A DNA stretch of 64,000 nt from Gammaproteobacteria bacterium (lineage in GTDB: Bacteria; Pseudomonadota; Gammaproteobacteria; Burkholderiales; Thiobacillaceae). Under the pieces are notes generated by a model, which had not been told where the DNA came from, made no database searches, and saw only the letters and a list, made by a program, of their open reading frames with translations. The stretch lies in assembly GCA_018820765.1 (NCBI GenBank), contig JAHJNN010000017.1:1-64000 (forward strand). Direction: 5' to 3'. The translations under genes and the position numbers were made by a program. The stretch's first letter is position 1, and the number at the start of each line of letters is the position of its first letter. This document shows, in pieces, positions 28,718-37,987 of this stretch.

Positions 28718-29305
28718 TCAGGAGGTTTCCAGCAGCGTTTTCAGATCTTTGGCAATGGCATCGGGGCTGCTGCCGTACGGCATCAGCAGCCTCAGATTGC
28801 CTTTGGGATCATAAATATACGTTCCGGCGCTGTGGTCGATCAGGTAGTCGTCCGCCGCCTTCACCGAGGTCTTCTGGTAGACCACTTTGTATTCTTTCGC
28901 CAATTGCTTCAGCGATTCCGCATCGGTATACATCCCCAGAAAGCCGGGGTTGAAAGCGGGCACGAATTGCTTCAGAAGATCCGGGGTGTCGCGCTGCGGA
29001 TCCACCGTGACGAAAATGACCTGCACCCGCTCGGCCTGCGGTCCCAGTTGTTGCAGCGCCCGCGCAAAATCAGACAGCGTGGTGGGACAGACGTCCGGGC
29101 AATGGACGTAGCCGAAGAAGACAGCCACGATCTTGCCTTTGAAATCCGCCAAGGTGTGATCCTGGCCGTTGTGATCGGTCAGCCTGAAGTCCCGCGCAAA
29201 GGCGGCGCCGGTGATATCGGTCGCCTGGAATGCCGGCGCTTGCGGGGCGGGCTGGCAGCCGGCCAGCATAAACGCTGCGACGGCGGCAGCAAGCCAGCCT
29301 TTCAT
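28718..29305 (-). CDS. SCO1/SenC-family copper chaperone lipoprotein
   Basis: The 195-residue lipoprotein has signal MKGWLAAAVAAFMLAGCQPA (lipobox LAGC). Its thioredoxin-fold domain has the copper/redox motif CPDVC (69-73) and the conserved histidine in DHSAGTYIYDP. SCO proteins deliver copper to CuA or CuB sites. It is co-transcribed with an Rrf2 regulator, whose stop overlaps its start, and sits directly upstream of ccoN. Confidence 0.94.
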   Translation of the reverse strand: MKGWLAAAVAAFMLAGCQPAPQAPAFQATDITGAAFARDFRLTDHNGQDHTLADFKGKIVAVFFGYVHCPDVCPTTLSDFARALQQLGPQAERVQVIFVTVDPQRDTPDLLKQFVPAFNPGFLGMYTDAESLKQLAKEYKVVYQKTSVKAADDYLIDHSAGTYIYDPKGNLRLLMPYGSSPDAIAKDLKTLLETS

Positions 29306-29766
29306 GCCTTGATCTGCTCGAACAGCATCCCGGGCACGTCCGCCAGACGGTATTTACCGGACTCCACCGCCTTGGCCAGTTTTTCCAGCGTGGTGTCCTG
29401 CAGCAGGTCGATAATTTTCTTCTTCACCGGCGTCCATCGGAAATGCAGTGGGCAGGCGGTTTCGTCGCTGCATTTTTTCAGCCCCAGCAGGCAGCTTTGA
29501 GTGAACGCCGGCCCTTCGGTCAGCAGCAGGATTTGCATCAGGGTAATCTTGTTGCCGTCCTCGCGCAGGCAGAACCCGCCCAGGCGGCCGCGGAAGGAAA
29601 ACAACAGGCTGCCCTTGGCGAGGCTTTGCAGAATTTTCGCGAGATACGGCGCCGGCACGCCGAGTTGCGCCGCGATATCCTTGTTCAGCACCGGCGTGGC
29701 GCCCGGCTGGGTGGCCATGTAGATCAAGGCCTGTACGGCATACTGACTGGTTCGGGAGAGGATCAT
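29302..29766 (-). CDS. Rrf2-family transcriptional regulator, probable Fe-S sensor
   Basis: The 154-residue regulator has an N-terminal winged helix (MILSRTSQYAVQALIYMATQ) with recognition region VPAPYLAKILQSLAKGSLL, and three cysteines C92, C99 and C105 spaced x6 and x5, the region that binds a cluster in IscR, NsrR and RsrR. It may sense redox, NO or iron-sulfur status. It is the first gene of a two-gene unit with the SCO chaperone and lies between the two oxidase gene groups, which it may control. The upstream 83 bases are AT-rich but show no clean dyad. Confidence 0.9.
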   Translation of the reverse strand: MILSRTSQYAVQALIYMATQPGATPVLNKDIAAQLGVPAPYLAKILQSLAKGSLLFSFRGRLGGFCLREDGNKITLMQILLLTEGPAFTQSCLLGLKKCSDETACPLHFRWTPVKKKIIDLLQDTTLEKLAKAVESGKYRLADVPGMLFEQIKA

Positions 29767-29849
29767 CTCGTGCCCCTGCGATTGAATAGGGCACAATATA
29801 AAACAATCCTGTCCGAATATCTAGTTAGGAGCGCAATTCCCCATACAAA

Positions 29850-30746
29850 TCAAACGGGTATTGGGTAGTAGTGATCTACCAGCATGACGGCGAACAGCAG
29901 GCTCAGATACCAGATGGAATAGCGGAACGTCTCCTTCGCCAGGGCATCGCTGTACTCGCGATACAGGCGCCAGCCATAGTGGATGAAGCGGCCGCCCAGC
30001 AGCGTGGCGCCCACCAGATAGATCCAGCCGCCCATGCCGGTGCCGACCGGCAGCATGGTCACGGCGAACAGCAGCAGCGTGTAGAGCAGCACATGCAGCA
30101 GGGTGTAGGCCTCGCCGTGCGTCACCGGCAGCATCGGCAGCCCGGCCTTGGCGTATTCGTCGCGCCGGTACAACGCCAGCGCCCAGAAATGCGGCGGCGT
30201 CCAGGCAAAGATGATGAGGAACAGCAGCAGCGCGTCGTGATGGATTTCCCCCGTGGCGGCGGCCCAGCCCAGCACCGGCGGCATCGCGCCGGACGCGCCG
30301 CCGATGACGATGTTCTGCGGCGTGGCCGGTTTCAGCAGCGCCGTGTAGATCACCGCATAGCCGACGAAGGTGGCCAGCGTGAGCCACATGGTGAGCGGGT
30401 TGACGAAAACATGCAGCAGATAAAGCCCCAGCCCGCCCACCACGCCGGAGAACACCAGCGTCTGCGTGTTGGTCAGTTCGCCGCGCGGCAACGGCCGCGC
30501 GCGCGTGCGCGCCATCACGGCGTCGATTTTCTGCTCGATCAGGCAATTGAAGGCGGCCGCCGCACCCGCCACCAGCGCGATCCCCAGCGTGCCGGCCCAC
30601 AGTACATTCCAGTCGGGCAAACCGGGCACGGCGAGGAACATGCCGATCACTGCGGTGAAAACGATCAGGCTGACCACCCGCAGCTTGCACAGCGCCAGAA
30701 ACTGCTGGCAGCGGCAGGCCATCCCCTGAATCATCAAGGATTCCAT
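29850..30746 (-). CDS. ctaB: Protoheme IX farnesyltransferase (heme O synthase)
   Basis: The 298-residue UbiA-family prenyltransferase converts heme B to heme O for aa3-type oxidases. Markers are the first prenyl-diphosphate motif, here [20 protein letters not shown], and [20 protein letters not shown]. There are about eight membrane helices. The ATG at 30746 has an AGGAG site six bases upstream; earlier in-frame starts lie inside ctaA or too close to the site. It follows ctaA by two bases. Confidence 0.96.
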   Translation of the reverse strand: MESLMIQGMACRCQQFLALCKLRVVSLIVFTAVIGMFLAVPGLPDWNVLWAGTLGIALVAGAAAAFNCLIEQKIDAVMARTRARPLPRGELTNTQTLVFSGVVGGLGLYLLHVFVNPLTMWLTLATFVGYAVIYTALLKPATPQNIVIGGASGAMPPVLGWAAATGEIHHDALLLFLIIFAWTPPHFWALALYRRDEYAKAGLPMLPVTHGEAYTLLHVLLYTLLLFAVTMLPVGTGMGGWIYLVGATLLGGRFIHYGWRLYREYSDALAKETFRYSIWYLSLLFAVMLVDHYYPIPV

Positions 30747-30748
30747 GC

Positions 30749-31732
30749 TCATCTCCTGTGCACCCGATGGTTCAGCCACACCATGCTGGCCAGCAATAGC
30801 GCCGCGCCGGCGTTATGGGCCACCGCCAGGGCCAGAGGCAGGCTGAACAGCACGTTGCTGATCCCCAGTCCGACCTGCAGCACCAGCAGCCCGCCCACGA
30901 CCAGCCCGAAGCAGACATAGCCCGGTGTGCGCAGCAGCCGGAACGCCAGCCAGCCCAGATACAGCGTCACGATCAGGGCCATGACGCGGTGCACCCAGTG
31001 AATCGCGGTCAGCGCAGTCAGCGGCAACAGGTCGCCCGCGGCGGTTTCGCCGAGTTCCCGGCGCAAGGTGAAGCTGTGTTCGAAATCCATGGCCGGCACC
31101 CACGTGCCCTGGCACATCGGAAAATCGGTACAGGCCAGCGCCGCGTAGTTGGTGCTGACCCAGCCCCCCAGCGCGATTTGTGCGGCCACCAGCACCAGCC
31201 CCACGACCACGGCGCCGCGCAGATGGTCGACCCGCGCAAAATAGGCATGGCTGGAATGGCCGCGCTCGCGCAGCCAGAGCCAGAGCAGCAGCGACAGGGT
31301 GGCCATCCCGCCCAGCAGGTGCCCGGAGACGACCAGTGGCTTGAGCAGCAGCGTCACCGTCCACATCCCCAGCAGGGCCTGGAACACGATCAGCCCCAGC
31401 AAGCCTGTGGCCAATCCCAGCCCGCCGGCCGTTTCGCGCCGCCACCGCCAGGCCAGTACCGAAATCGCCAGCACCAGCAGCCCCAGGGTCCCGGCGAAAT
31501 ACCGATGCACCATTTCCTTCCACGCCTTGGCGTGCGACACCGGGCCTTCGGGACGTTCGGCCAGTTCGGCATTGATGGCGTCGGCCGCATGAAGCGGGGT
31601 GATCTTGCCGTAGCAGCCGGGCCAGTCGGGGCAGCCCAGTCCGGCATCGGACAAACGAACATAGGCCCCCAGACTCACCACGCCGAACGTCAGGATGAGC
31701 GCGACCAGAACGAGATTTCGATAGAGTTTCAT
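30749..31732 (-). CDS. ctaA: Heme A synthase (COX15/CtaA)
   Basis: The 327-residue membrane protein oxidises heme O to heme A. Seen: the first helix followed by [20 protein letters not shown], the loop histidines in [15 protein letters not shown], and the second-half [18 protein letters not shown]. It has about eight helices in two related halves. The ATG at 31732 is preferred over a TTG two codons upstream. It is tightly packed between the SCO-like gene and ctaB. Confidence 0.96.
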   Translation of the reverse strand: MKLYRNLVLVALILTFGVVSLGAYVRLSDAGLGCPDWPGCYGKITPLHAADAINAELAERPEGPVSHAKAWKEMVHRYFAGTLGLLVLAISVLAWRWRRETAGGLGLATGLLGLIVFQALLGMWTVTLLLKPLVVSGHLLGGMATLSLLLWLWLRERGHSSHAYFARVDHLRGAVVVGLVLVAAQIALGGWVSTNYAALACTDFPMCQGTWVPAMDFEHSFTLRRELGETAAGDLLPLTALTAIHWVHRVMALIVTLYLGWLAFRLLRTPGYVCFGLVVGGLLVLQVGLGISNVLFSLPLALAVAHNAGAALLLASMVWLNHRVHRR

Positions 31733-31734
31733 GT

Positions 31735-32298
31735 TCAACCGATCTGTGAGGCTTTAAGCAACTGCTTGAGGTCTTTCAACATGCGCTTCGGATCCGGCTG
31801 CTCGGGGAAACGCAGCATCAGGTTGCCCAGCGGATCGACCAGATAAATATGTCCAGCCGGACTGCCCGCGGCCGGGAATTGCCCGCTAAAGGCGGCATCG
31901 GCCGGGCGCCACACGTGCAGGCCGGAGTGTTCCTGCAACAGGGCAGGATCGATCGCACCCGCATCGCTCAGCACCCACAAGCGTTCGATGCGCGACTGCT
32001 CCTTGCCCTGTGCGATCCGCGTCTGCCGCATCAGGTAGAGTTGCTGCGCGCACGCTGCATCGCAGTTTGAAGGGCCGACATGAACCATCACCCACTTGCC
32101 ACGCAACGCGTCCAGATTCAGCGCAGCACCGTCGTAGTTTGTACCTGCCGTGTGCTGCAGGGGCGCCACCTGGATGAGTTCGCCATAATTGGTGTGCCCG
32201 GACGGGCGCCAGCCGAAATAAGCCAGGTAAGCGGCCACCACCGGCACCGCGAAGACGCCGATCATGAACAGGAATTTGCTGCGCGGGGTCAATTGCAT
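31735..32298 (-). CDS. SCO-like thioredoxin-fold membrane protein of the cox cluster
   Basis: The 187-residue protein has one N-terminal membrane segment (about 9-29) and a periplasmic domain of SCO/thioredoxin type. VMVHVGPSNCDAACAQQLYL holds a CxxxC motif (CDAAC) like that of SCO1, and HIYLVDPLGNLMLRFPEQPD resembles the SCO C-terminal strand. The histidine of the SCO copper site is not obvious, so it may be a thiol-disulfide reductase for CuA. Its position between surf1 and ctaA supports a role in oxidase assembly. Confidence 0.82.
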   Translation of the reverse strand: MQLTPRSKFLFMIGVFAVPVVAAYLAYFGWRPSGHTNYGELIQVAPLQHTAGTNYDGAALNLDALRGKWVMVHVGPSNCDAACAQQLYLMRQTRIAQGKEQSRIERLWVLSDAGAIDPALLQEHSGLHVWRPADAAFSGQFPAAGSPAGHIYLVDPLGNLMLRFPEQPDPKRMLKDLKQLLKASQIG

Positions 32299-32307
32299 GT
32301 TTCTACA

Positions 32308-33063
32308 TTATTCTGAAGATGAAAAACGCGCGTCACCGTCCCGGTCGCGCTTGACGTTCATTATCAGCCACAACGCGGCCAGTGTCGCGGCAAGACTGTA
32401 CCATTGGAAGGCATAGCTGACATGCAAAGCAACCCCGGTGTCGGGACGCGGCCAGCTGCGCCGCAAGCCATCCGCCTGCTCGCTGGTCTGCAACAGCAGA
32501 ACCGGCTGCAGCTTCAGCCGGATGGCCATCGCATACCGTTCAAAATCGAGGTTCTGCCAGACGCGTCCCTGCGGCACAGTATCGGCCAGCTCGAAATAAC
32601 GCGTATGCGGATCGACCGCCATTCCCTCCAGGCTGACGACCCCTTCCGGCGTGGGCGGCACCGGCACCTGATCGCGCGTACGCCCCGCCGCGACCCAGCC
32701 GCGATTGACCAGAACGGCGACCGGGCCGCCGTGGATCCGGAGCGGCGTCAGCACGTGATAGCCCGCGACGCCGTTCAGCACGCGGTTGTCGATCAGGATC
32801 GTATGCGCGTCGTCGAACACCCCCTCGACCTCCAGCTTGCGGTAAAGCACGCTGTCACGGTCGAGCAGATCGCCCCCGACATGGATCGGCGCTTCGCGCA
32901 CCGCCGCGTCGTAGCGCGCCTGCAATTCGCGTTTGGCATCGGCGCGGCCGCTTTGCCAGTTGCCGAGCGACAGCGTCAGCACGAAGAAGAACAGCGCCGC
33001 CAGCGTGGGCCATAGGGTGGGCGCAAACCGCCACGGGCCGGCCCGCAGCTTCAGCAAGTGCAT
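32308..33063 (-). CDS. SURF1-family oxidase assembly protein
   Basis: The 251-residue protein has membrane segments near both ends (about 15-35 and 225-243) with a periplasmic domain between. SURF1 motifs are LGNWQSGRADAKRELQARYD, the VLVNRGWVAAGRTRD segment and HVSYAFQWYSLA at the C-terminus. SURF1 helps insert heme A into CtaD. The ATG at 33063 fits the family N-terminus; longer in-frame readings would cross the divergent twin-TM gene. Confidence 0.94.
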   Translation of the reverse strand: MHLLKLRAGPWRFAPTLWPTLAALFFFVLTLSLGNWQSGRADAKRELQARYDAAVREAPIHVGGDLLDRDSVLYRKLEVEGVFDDAHTILIDNRVLNGVAGYHVLTPLRIHGGPVAVLVNRGWVAAGRTRDQVPVPPTPEGVVSLEGMAVDPHTRYFELADTVPQGRVWQNLDFERYAMAIRLKLQPVLLLQTSEQADGLRRSWPRPDTGVALHVSYAFQWYSLAATLAALWLIMNVKRDRDGDARFSSSE

Positions 33064-33111
33064 GGGCCGCGCAATCCGGTTAGACTGAAATTTTGCGGAG
33101 CATCCTCGGTC

Positions 33112-33312
33112 ATGCGCATTCTTGCCCTGCTTTTCATCTTCTTCATCCTGGCCAGCCTTGGCAGCGCACTCTACTACCTCATCAAGGACAAGGGCCAGTC
33201 CGAACGCACCGTCAAAATGCTGACCGTGCGGGTGGCGCTTTCCCTGATCCTGTTTATCGCGCTGATGGCCGGGACCTACTTCGGCATCATTCCGCAAAAC
33301 GGACTGCGCTGA
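33112..33312 (+). CDS. DUF2909-family twin-transmembrane protein
   Basis: The 66-residue protein has two hydrophobic helices (about 3-23 and 38-58) joined by YLIKDKGQSERTVKMLTVRV. This matches the DUF2909 twin-transmembrane family found in cox clusters of beta- and gammaproteobacteria. It is the only plus-strand gene in the cox block, divergent from surf1 with about 48 bases between starts. The role is unknown but probably linked to oxidase assembly. Confidence 0.88.
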   Translation: MRILALLFIFFILASLGSALYYLIKDKGQSERTVKMLTVRVALSLILFIALMAGTYFGIIPQNGLR

Positions 33313-33325
33313 ACCGGTTCCGCAA

Positions 33326-33354
33326 CAAAAAGCCGCGCTAAACGCGGCTTTTTG
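33326..33354. terminator. Bidirectional terminator between the DUF2909 gene and ctaE
   Basis: GCCGCG and CGCGGC pair around a five-base loop, with A residues before and T residues after, so it reads as a terminator on both strands. It ends the DUF2909 transcript and the ctaC-to-ctaE transcript. Confidence 0.92.
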
Positions 33355-33405
33355 TTTTACGGGAATCGCGTCAACCGCGACGCCCCGATTTTAACGGTGC
33401 GGCAA

Positions 33406-34272
33406 TCAGATCAGCCAGTACACCAGGATGAACAGCAGCACCCAGACCACGTCGACGAAGTGCCAGTACCACGACACCGCCTCGAAGGCGAAATGATGCT
33501 CTGCAGTGAAATGCCCCGCGATCGAACGCAGCAGCATCACGATCAGCATGGTCGTTCCGACCAGCACGTGGAAGCCATGAAAGCCGGTCAGCATGAAGAA
33601 GGTGGCACCGTAGACACCCGCACCCAGCGTGAGGCCCATTTCGGAGTAGGCGTGCTCGTATTCGTAGGCCTGCAAGGCGAGGAAGACCACGCCGAGTGCA
33701 ACCGTCATCGCCAGGCCGAGGATCAGCTGCGTGCGGTTGCTCTTTTTCAGGCCCCAGTGCGCCCACGTCACCGTGACGCCCGAGGACAGCAGCAGCAGGG
33801 TATTGATCGCCGGGATGCCCCAGGCTCCCATCGGGGTGAAGTCGAATCCATCCTTCGTCAGGCCCGGGCCGGCAGTCGGCCAGGTGGCCTGGAAGCCTTC
33901 CCAGAGCAGGCTGCCGGTTTCGGCGTCCGCCAGCCAGGGCACCGAAAGCACCCGGGTGTAGAACAGCGCGCCGAAGAAGGCCGCAAAGAACATCACCTCC
34001 GAGAAGATGAACCAGCCCATCGACCAGCGGAACGACGCGTCGACCTGCTTGTTGTAGCGCCCGGCCTCGCTGTCGCGGATCACCTCGCCGAACCAGCCGA
34101 ACATCATGTAGAACAGAACCGCCACCCCGGCCAGCAGTACCCATCCGCCGTTGTCGATCTCGCGCATGGTCATGACGCCGCCCACCGCCATCAGGAGCAG
34201 CGCGACCGAGCCGACGAACGGCCAGATCGATGGTTGCGGCAGATAATATTTATCGGTTTGCGCCAGGCTCAT
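33406..34272 (-). CDS. ctaE: Cytochrome c oxidase subunit III
   Basis: The 288-residue subunit has seven predicted membrane helices. It opens MSLAQTDKYYLPQPSIWPFV and contains MGWFIFSEVMFFAAFFGALF with the conserved glutamate, and FHGFHVLVGTTMLIV. The C-terminus WYWHFVDVVWVLLFILVYW is a COX3 hallmark. It is the last gene of the ctaC-D-G-E operon and is followed by the bidirectional terminator. Confidence 0.97.
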   Translation of the reverse strand: MSLAQTDKYYLPQPSIWPFVGSVALLLMAVGGVMTMREIDNGGWVLLAGVAVLFYMMFGWFGEVIRDSEAGRYNKQVDASFRWSMGWFIFSEVMFFAAFFGALFYTRVLSVPWLADAETGSLLWEGFQATWPTAGPGLTKDGFDFTPMGAWGIPAINTLLLLSSGVTVTWAHWGLKKSNRTQLILGLAMTVALGVVFLALQAYEYEHAYSEMGLTLGAGVYGATFFMLTGFHGFHVLVGTTMLIVMLLRSIAGHFTAEHHFAFEAVSWYWHFVDVVWVLLFILVYWLI

Positions 34273-34303
34273 CTCATCCCCTCTTTCTTGTTTGGTAGAT
34301 CGT

Positions 34304-34501
34304 TCATTTCACGAACTGCATCGCCAGATACACCAGCAGAAACAGCGTCAGTACAAAAACCGCGGCACCTATCAGACCGGCAATGATCACCTGCACCGGC
34401 GTCAGGCCTTGCGCATCGGCGTCGTAGTCACGCCGCTTGCGTACGCCGAAAAAACTCCAGAACACGGCCAGCGCCGCCTTCAGGTTGCTGCGCTTAGCCA
34501 T
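34304..34501 (-). CDS. DUF2970-family small membrane protein
   Basis: The 65-residue protein starts MAKRSNLKAALAVFWSFFGV, followed by RKRRDYDADAQGLTPVQVII. One C-terminal membrane segment (about 38-62) is predicted. DUF2970 proteins occur between ctaG and ctaE in betaproteobacteria. Its start overlaps the ctaG stop by eight bases. The function is unknown. Confidence 0.9.
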   Translation of the reverse strand: MAKRSNLKAALAVFWSFFGVRKRRDYDADAQGLTPVQVIIAGLIGAAVFVLTLFLLVYLAMQFVK

Positions 34502-35045
34502 GGGGCAGACTCTTTCCGGAACCCGTCTGCGCTTTCTTCTCGGTATTGAAAAAGGTGTAAGACAGGGTGACCGTATGCACGTCCCGGTCCATCCCCGGAT
34601 CCAGCACGAACAGCACCGGCATGCGGCGCGATTCGCCCGCAGCCAGGGTTTGCGGCGTGAAGCAGAAGCATTCGATCTTCTTGAAGAATGCCGCCGCACG
34701 CGCCGGTCCATAGCTTGGCACCGCCTGCCCCACCATGGCCTGATCGCTGGTGTTGGTGACATCGTATTCCACCTGCACCAACTGGCCCGGATGCACCTTC
34801 ATCGTGCGCATTTCGGGTTTGAACTGCCATGGCAGTCCGCTATTGGTATTGGCATCAAACTCCAGTGTCACCCAGCGGCTGGTGTCGACCTGGGTGTTTT
34901 TTGCCAGGCTCTGCTCGGCGCCCGCGTTGATTCCGGTCACCTCGCAAATCTTGTAATAAAACGGCACCAGGGCGAAGCCGAAGCCGAACATGCCGAGCGT
35001 CACCACAACGAACTTGCCCAGCGTTTTCGTATTGCCCAGCGCCAT
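34494..35045 (-). CDS. ctaG: Cytochrome c oxidase assembly protein CtaG (Cox11)
   Basis: The 183-residue copper chaperone for CuB has one N-terminal membrane segment (about 12-30) and a periplasmic beta domain. The copper motif CFCF is seen in KIECFCFTPQTLAAGE. ALVPFYYKICEVTGINAG after the anchor is typical of Cox11. It follows a 36-residue assembly protein by two bases. Confidence 0.96.
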   Translation of the reverse strand: MALGNTKTLGKFVVVTLGMFGFGFALVPFYYKICEVTGINAGAEQSLAKNTQVDTSRWVTLEFDANTNSGLPWQFKPEMRTMKVHPGQLVQVEYDVTNTSDQAMVGQAVPSYGPARAAAFFKKIECFCFTPQTLAAGESRRMPVLFVLDPGMDRDVHTVTLSYTFFNTEKKAQTGSGKSLPHG

Positions 35046-35047
35046 GG

Positions 35048-35158
35048 CTATTTCAGTCCGTTGTAGATCGTGAACAGGAACAGCCCGATCGCAAACACCG
35101 CCAGCAGGATCGCCGTGCGGTACTTGCCCTTGCCGCCCGTTCCCGTTCCGCCTGTCAT
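35048..35158 (-). CDS. Cytochrome oxidase small assembly protein (36 residues)
   Basis: The tiny gene [20 protein letters not shown] continues [16 protein letters not shown] and ends with TAG two bases before ctaG. It has one membrane helix (about 14-33) after a glycine-rich cytoplasmic start. Its ATG overlaps the ctaD stop by four bases. Small proteins of this type are known between ctaD and ctaG in betaproteobacteria; the exact role is not established. Confidence 0.82.
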   Translation of the reverse strand: MTGGTGTGGKGKYRTAILLAVFAIGLFLFTIYNGLK

Positions 35159-36732
35159 TTCACCACCGGTGCGGTTTCAAAGGTGTGATAGGGCGCCGGC
35201 GAAGGCAGGGTCCACTCGAGACCTTCAGCGCCTTCCCACACCTGATCGGTCGCCTTGGCGCCGCCCTTGATCGCTTTCAGCACCACCACCAGGAAGATCA
35301 GCTGGCTGAAGCCGAAGATGAAGGCGCCGACGGTTGCAATCTGGTTGAATTCGGTGAATTGCAGCGCATAGTCGGGAATACGGCGCGGCATGCCGGCCAG
35401 GCCCAGGAAGTGCATCGGAAAGAACACGATGTTCATGCCGATCACCGACAGCCAGAAGTGCCACTTGCCCAGCGTTTCGTCGTACATGTGGCCGGTCCAC
35501 TTCGGCAGCCAGTAGTAGCTGCCGGCGAAGATGGCGAACAGTGCGCCGGACACCAGCACGTAGTGGAAGTGCGCCACCACGTAGTAGGTGTCGTGCACCT
35601 GGATGTCGACCGGCGCCATCGCCAGCACCAGGCCGGAGAAGCCGCCGATGGTGAACAGGCAGACGAAGGCGATAGCGAACAACATCGGCGTCTCGAAGGT
35701 CAGCGAACCCTTCCACATCGTGGCCACCCAGTTGAACACCTTCACCCCGGTGGGCACGGCAATCAGCATGGTGGAGAACATGAAGAACAGCTGCGCTGCC
35801 ACCGGCATGCCGACGGTGAACATGTGGTGCGCCCACACGATGAAGGACAGGATGGCGATCGATGCCGTCGCGTACACCATCGAGGCATAGCCGAACAGCG
35901 GCTTCCGTGCGAAGGTCGGGATCACCTGCGAGACGATGCCGAAGGCCGGCAGGATCAGGATGTACACCTCGGGGTGGGCAAAGAACCAGAAGATGTGCTG
36001 GAACATCACCGGATCGCCGCCGCCGGCCGCGTTGAAGAAATGCGTGCCGAAGTTGCGGTCGGTCAGCAGCATGGTCACCGCGCCTGCCAGCACCGGCATG
36101 GTGGCAATCAGCAGGTAGGCGGTAATCAGCCAGGTCCAGCAGAACAGCGGCATCTTCATCAGCGTGAGGCCGGGCGCGCGCATGTTGAGGATGGTGGTGG
36201 CGATATTGATCGAGCCCATGATGGACGACAGGCCCATGATGTGCACCGCCAGGATCGTCAGGTCATAGGAAATCCCGCCCTGAATGAACAGCGGCGGATA
36301 CATCGTCCAGCCGCCCGCCACGGCACCGCCAGGCAACAGGAAGGACCCCATCAGCATCAGGCCTGCCACCGGCAGCACCCAGAACGCCCAGTTGTTCATG
36401 CGCGGGAATGCCATGTCGGGTGCGCCCAGCATCAGCGGAACCTGCCAGTTCGCAAAGCCGGAGAAGGCCGGCATGATCACACCGAAGACCATGATCAGGC
36501 CGTGCAGGGTGGTGAGCTGGTTGAAGAAATCCGGGTTGGTGATCTGCAGGCCGGGCTGGAACAGCTCGGCACGGATCAGCAGCGCCATGGATCCCGCCGT
36601 AAACAGCATGATGAACGCGAACCCCAGGTACAGCGTACCGATATCCTTGTGGTTGGTGGTGGTCAGCCAGCGCATGATCCCGCTTGGGTGACCGTGGCTG
36701 TGATCGTCGTGGGCGTGTGCAGCATCAGACAT
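35155..36732 (-). CDS. ctaD: Cytochrome c oxidase subunit I (aa3 type)
   Basis: The 525-residue catalytic subunit has 12 helices and binds heme a, heme a3 and CuB. Landmarks are the N-terminal [40 protein letters not shown] (CuB ligand histidine and cross-linked tyrosine region), the double histidine in [12 protein letters not shown], and the late histidine pair in [12 protein letters not shown] histidine-rich tag ([10 protein letters not shown]) precedes the first helix. It is downstream of ctaC by 24 bases. Confidence 0.98.
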   Translation of the reverse strand: MSDAAHAHDDHSHGHPSGIMRWLTTTNHKDIGTLYLGFAFIMLFTAGSMALLIRAELFQPGLQITNPDFFNQLTTLHGLIMVFGVIMPAFSGFANWQVPLMLGAPDMAFPRMNNWAFWVLPVAGLMLMGSFLLPGGAVAGGWTMYPPLFIQGGISYDLTILAVHIMGLSSIMGSINIATTILNMRAPGLTLMKMPLFCWTWLITAYLLIATMPVLAGAVTMLLTDRNFGTHFFNAAGGGDPVMFQHIFWFFAHPEVYILILPAFGIVSQVIPTFARKPLFGYASMVYATASIAILSFIVWAHHMFTVGMPVAAQLFFMFSTMLIAVPTGVKVFNWVATMWKGSLTFETPMLFAIAFVCLFTIGGFSGLVLAMAPVDIQVHDTYYVVAHFHYVLVSGALFAIFAGSYYWLPKWTGHMYDETLGKWHFWLSVIGMNIVFFPMHFLGLAGMPRRIPDYALQFTEFNQIATVGAFIFGFSQLIFLVVVLKAIKGGAKATDQVWEGAEGLEWTLPSPAPYHTFETAPVVK

Positions 36733-36756
36733 CGTGTGCTCTCCTGTTTATATTGT

Positions 36757-37911
36757 TTACTGCGCAGCGGGTGCGGCGGCTTCAGCAGCGGCACCACCGC
36801 GTGCGGCGGCGATCTGTGCGGGCTGCACCAGATCGCCCGTCTTGTTGTTCCACGCATTGCGCTGGTAGGTCACCACCGCGGCAATATCGGCATCCGACAG
36901 CATTCCGGCAAATGCCGCCATGGCGGTCCCGGGCACGCCGTTCATCACGAGCGCGATGTGGTCGGCAATCGGCCCGGTGGCCACTTTGGAGCCGTCGATT
37001 GCCGGGAACACGCCCGCCATCCCCATGCCGTCAGCCTGATGGCAGGCAGCACAGTTGCCCTGGTAGACGCTCTCGCCACGCGTCATCAAATCGGTGAGTT
37101 CAAAGACCTTGGTGCCGTCTGCCGCGGCGACGGCCGCCGCCCCTTTCTTCTTCGCCACCCAGGCCGCGTAATCCTCCTCCGAAACCACCTCGACCACGAT
37201 CGGCATGAAGCCGTGATCCTTGCCGCACAGCTCGACACACTGGCCGCGGTATGTGCCGATCTTGTCGGCCTTGAACCAGCTGTCGCGGATGAAGCCGGGG
37301 ATCGCATCCTGCTTGGCGCCGAGCGCAGGCACCCACCAGGCATGGATCACGTCGTTGGCCGTGATCAGCAGGCGCACGCGCTTGCCGACCGGCACCACCA
37401 TCGGCTCATCGACTTCCAGCAGATAATGCTCGCCCTTGGCCGCGGTGCCGTTGATCTGTTCGCGCGGCGTGGAAAGGTTGCTGTAGAAGCTGACGCCGTC
37501 GTTGAGGTAGTCGTAACCCCACTTCCACTGGTAGCCCGTGATCTTCACCGTCAGATCCGGACTGGAGGTGTCCTTCATGTCGATCACCACCTTGGCGGCG
37601 GGGTAGGCCATGCCCACCAGAATGATGAAGGGAATCACGGTCCAGATGATCTCGACCGTCGTGTTTTCATGGAAATGTGCAGCCTGGTGGCCCGCCGACT
37701 TGCGGTGCTTGACCAGTGAATAGAACATTGCACCGAACACCACGACAAAGATGCCCAGGCACACCAGCAAGATCAGGTTGTGCAGCTGAAACACATCCCG
37801 CGCCACCTGACTCGCAGGTTCCGGAAGGTTGTATGCGTATTCCGCCAGCGCCGTCTGACTGGTCGCCAGTGCCGCCCCCATCATTCCTGCCCGTTGCCAC
37901 ATGCTTTTCAT
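36757..37911 (-). CDS. ctaC: Cytochrome c oxidase subunit II with fused cytochrome c domain
   Basis: The 384-residue subunit has a signal peptide, two membrane helices (about 44-66 and 88-108), a cupredoxin domain with CuA ligands H190, C225, C229, H233 and M236 (CVELCGKDHGFM), and a C-terminal cytochrome c domain with heme site CAACH (287-291). This caa3-like fusion lets the subunit carry its own electron-donor heme. The C-terminus is Ala-rich. It is the first structural gene of the cox operon. Confidence 0.97.
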   Translation of the reverse strand: MKSMWQRAGMMGAALATSQTALAEYAYNLPEPASQVARDVFQLHNLILLVCLGIFVVVFGAMFYSLVKHRKSAGHQAAHFHENTTVEIIWTVIPFIILVGMAYPAAKVVIDMKDTSSPDLTVKITGYQWKWGYDYLNDGVSFYSNLSTPREQINGTAAKGEHYLLEVDEPMVVPVGKRVRLLITANDVIHAWWVPALGAKQDAIPGFIRDSWFKADKIGTYRGQCVELCGKDHGFMPIVVEVVSEEDYAAWVAKKKGAAAVAAADGTKVFELTDLMTRGESVYQGNCAACHQADGMGMAGVFPAIDGSKVATGPIADHIALVMNGVPGTAMAAFAGMLSDADIAAVVTYQRNAWNNKTGDLVQPAQIAAARGGAAAEAAAPAAQ

Positions 37912-37987
37912 CGTGTCCCCCGTCCTCTCGTGCCGTTATTGGTGTCGTCGCTTTCATGGCCGCGAAACCTGCAACCTGATGCGTTCG

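Noticed and set aside
35185..37719. 844-codon open frame on the plus strand
   Set aside because: It is antisense to ctaD and ctaC, with low-complexity His/Gln/Arg composition and no ribosome-binding site or domain.
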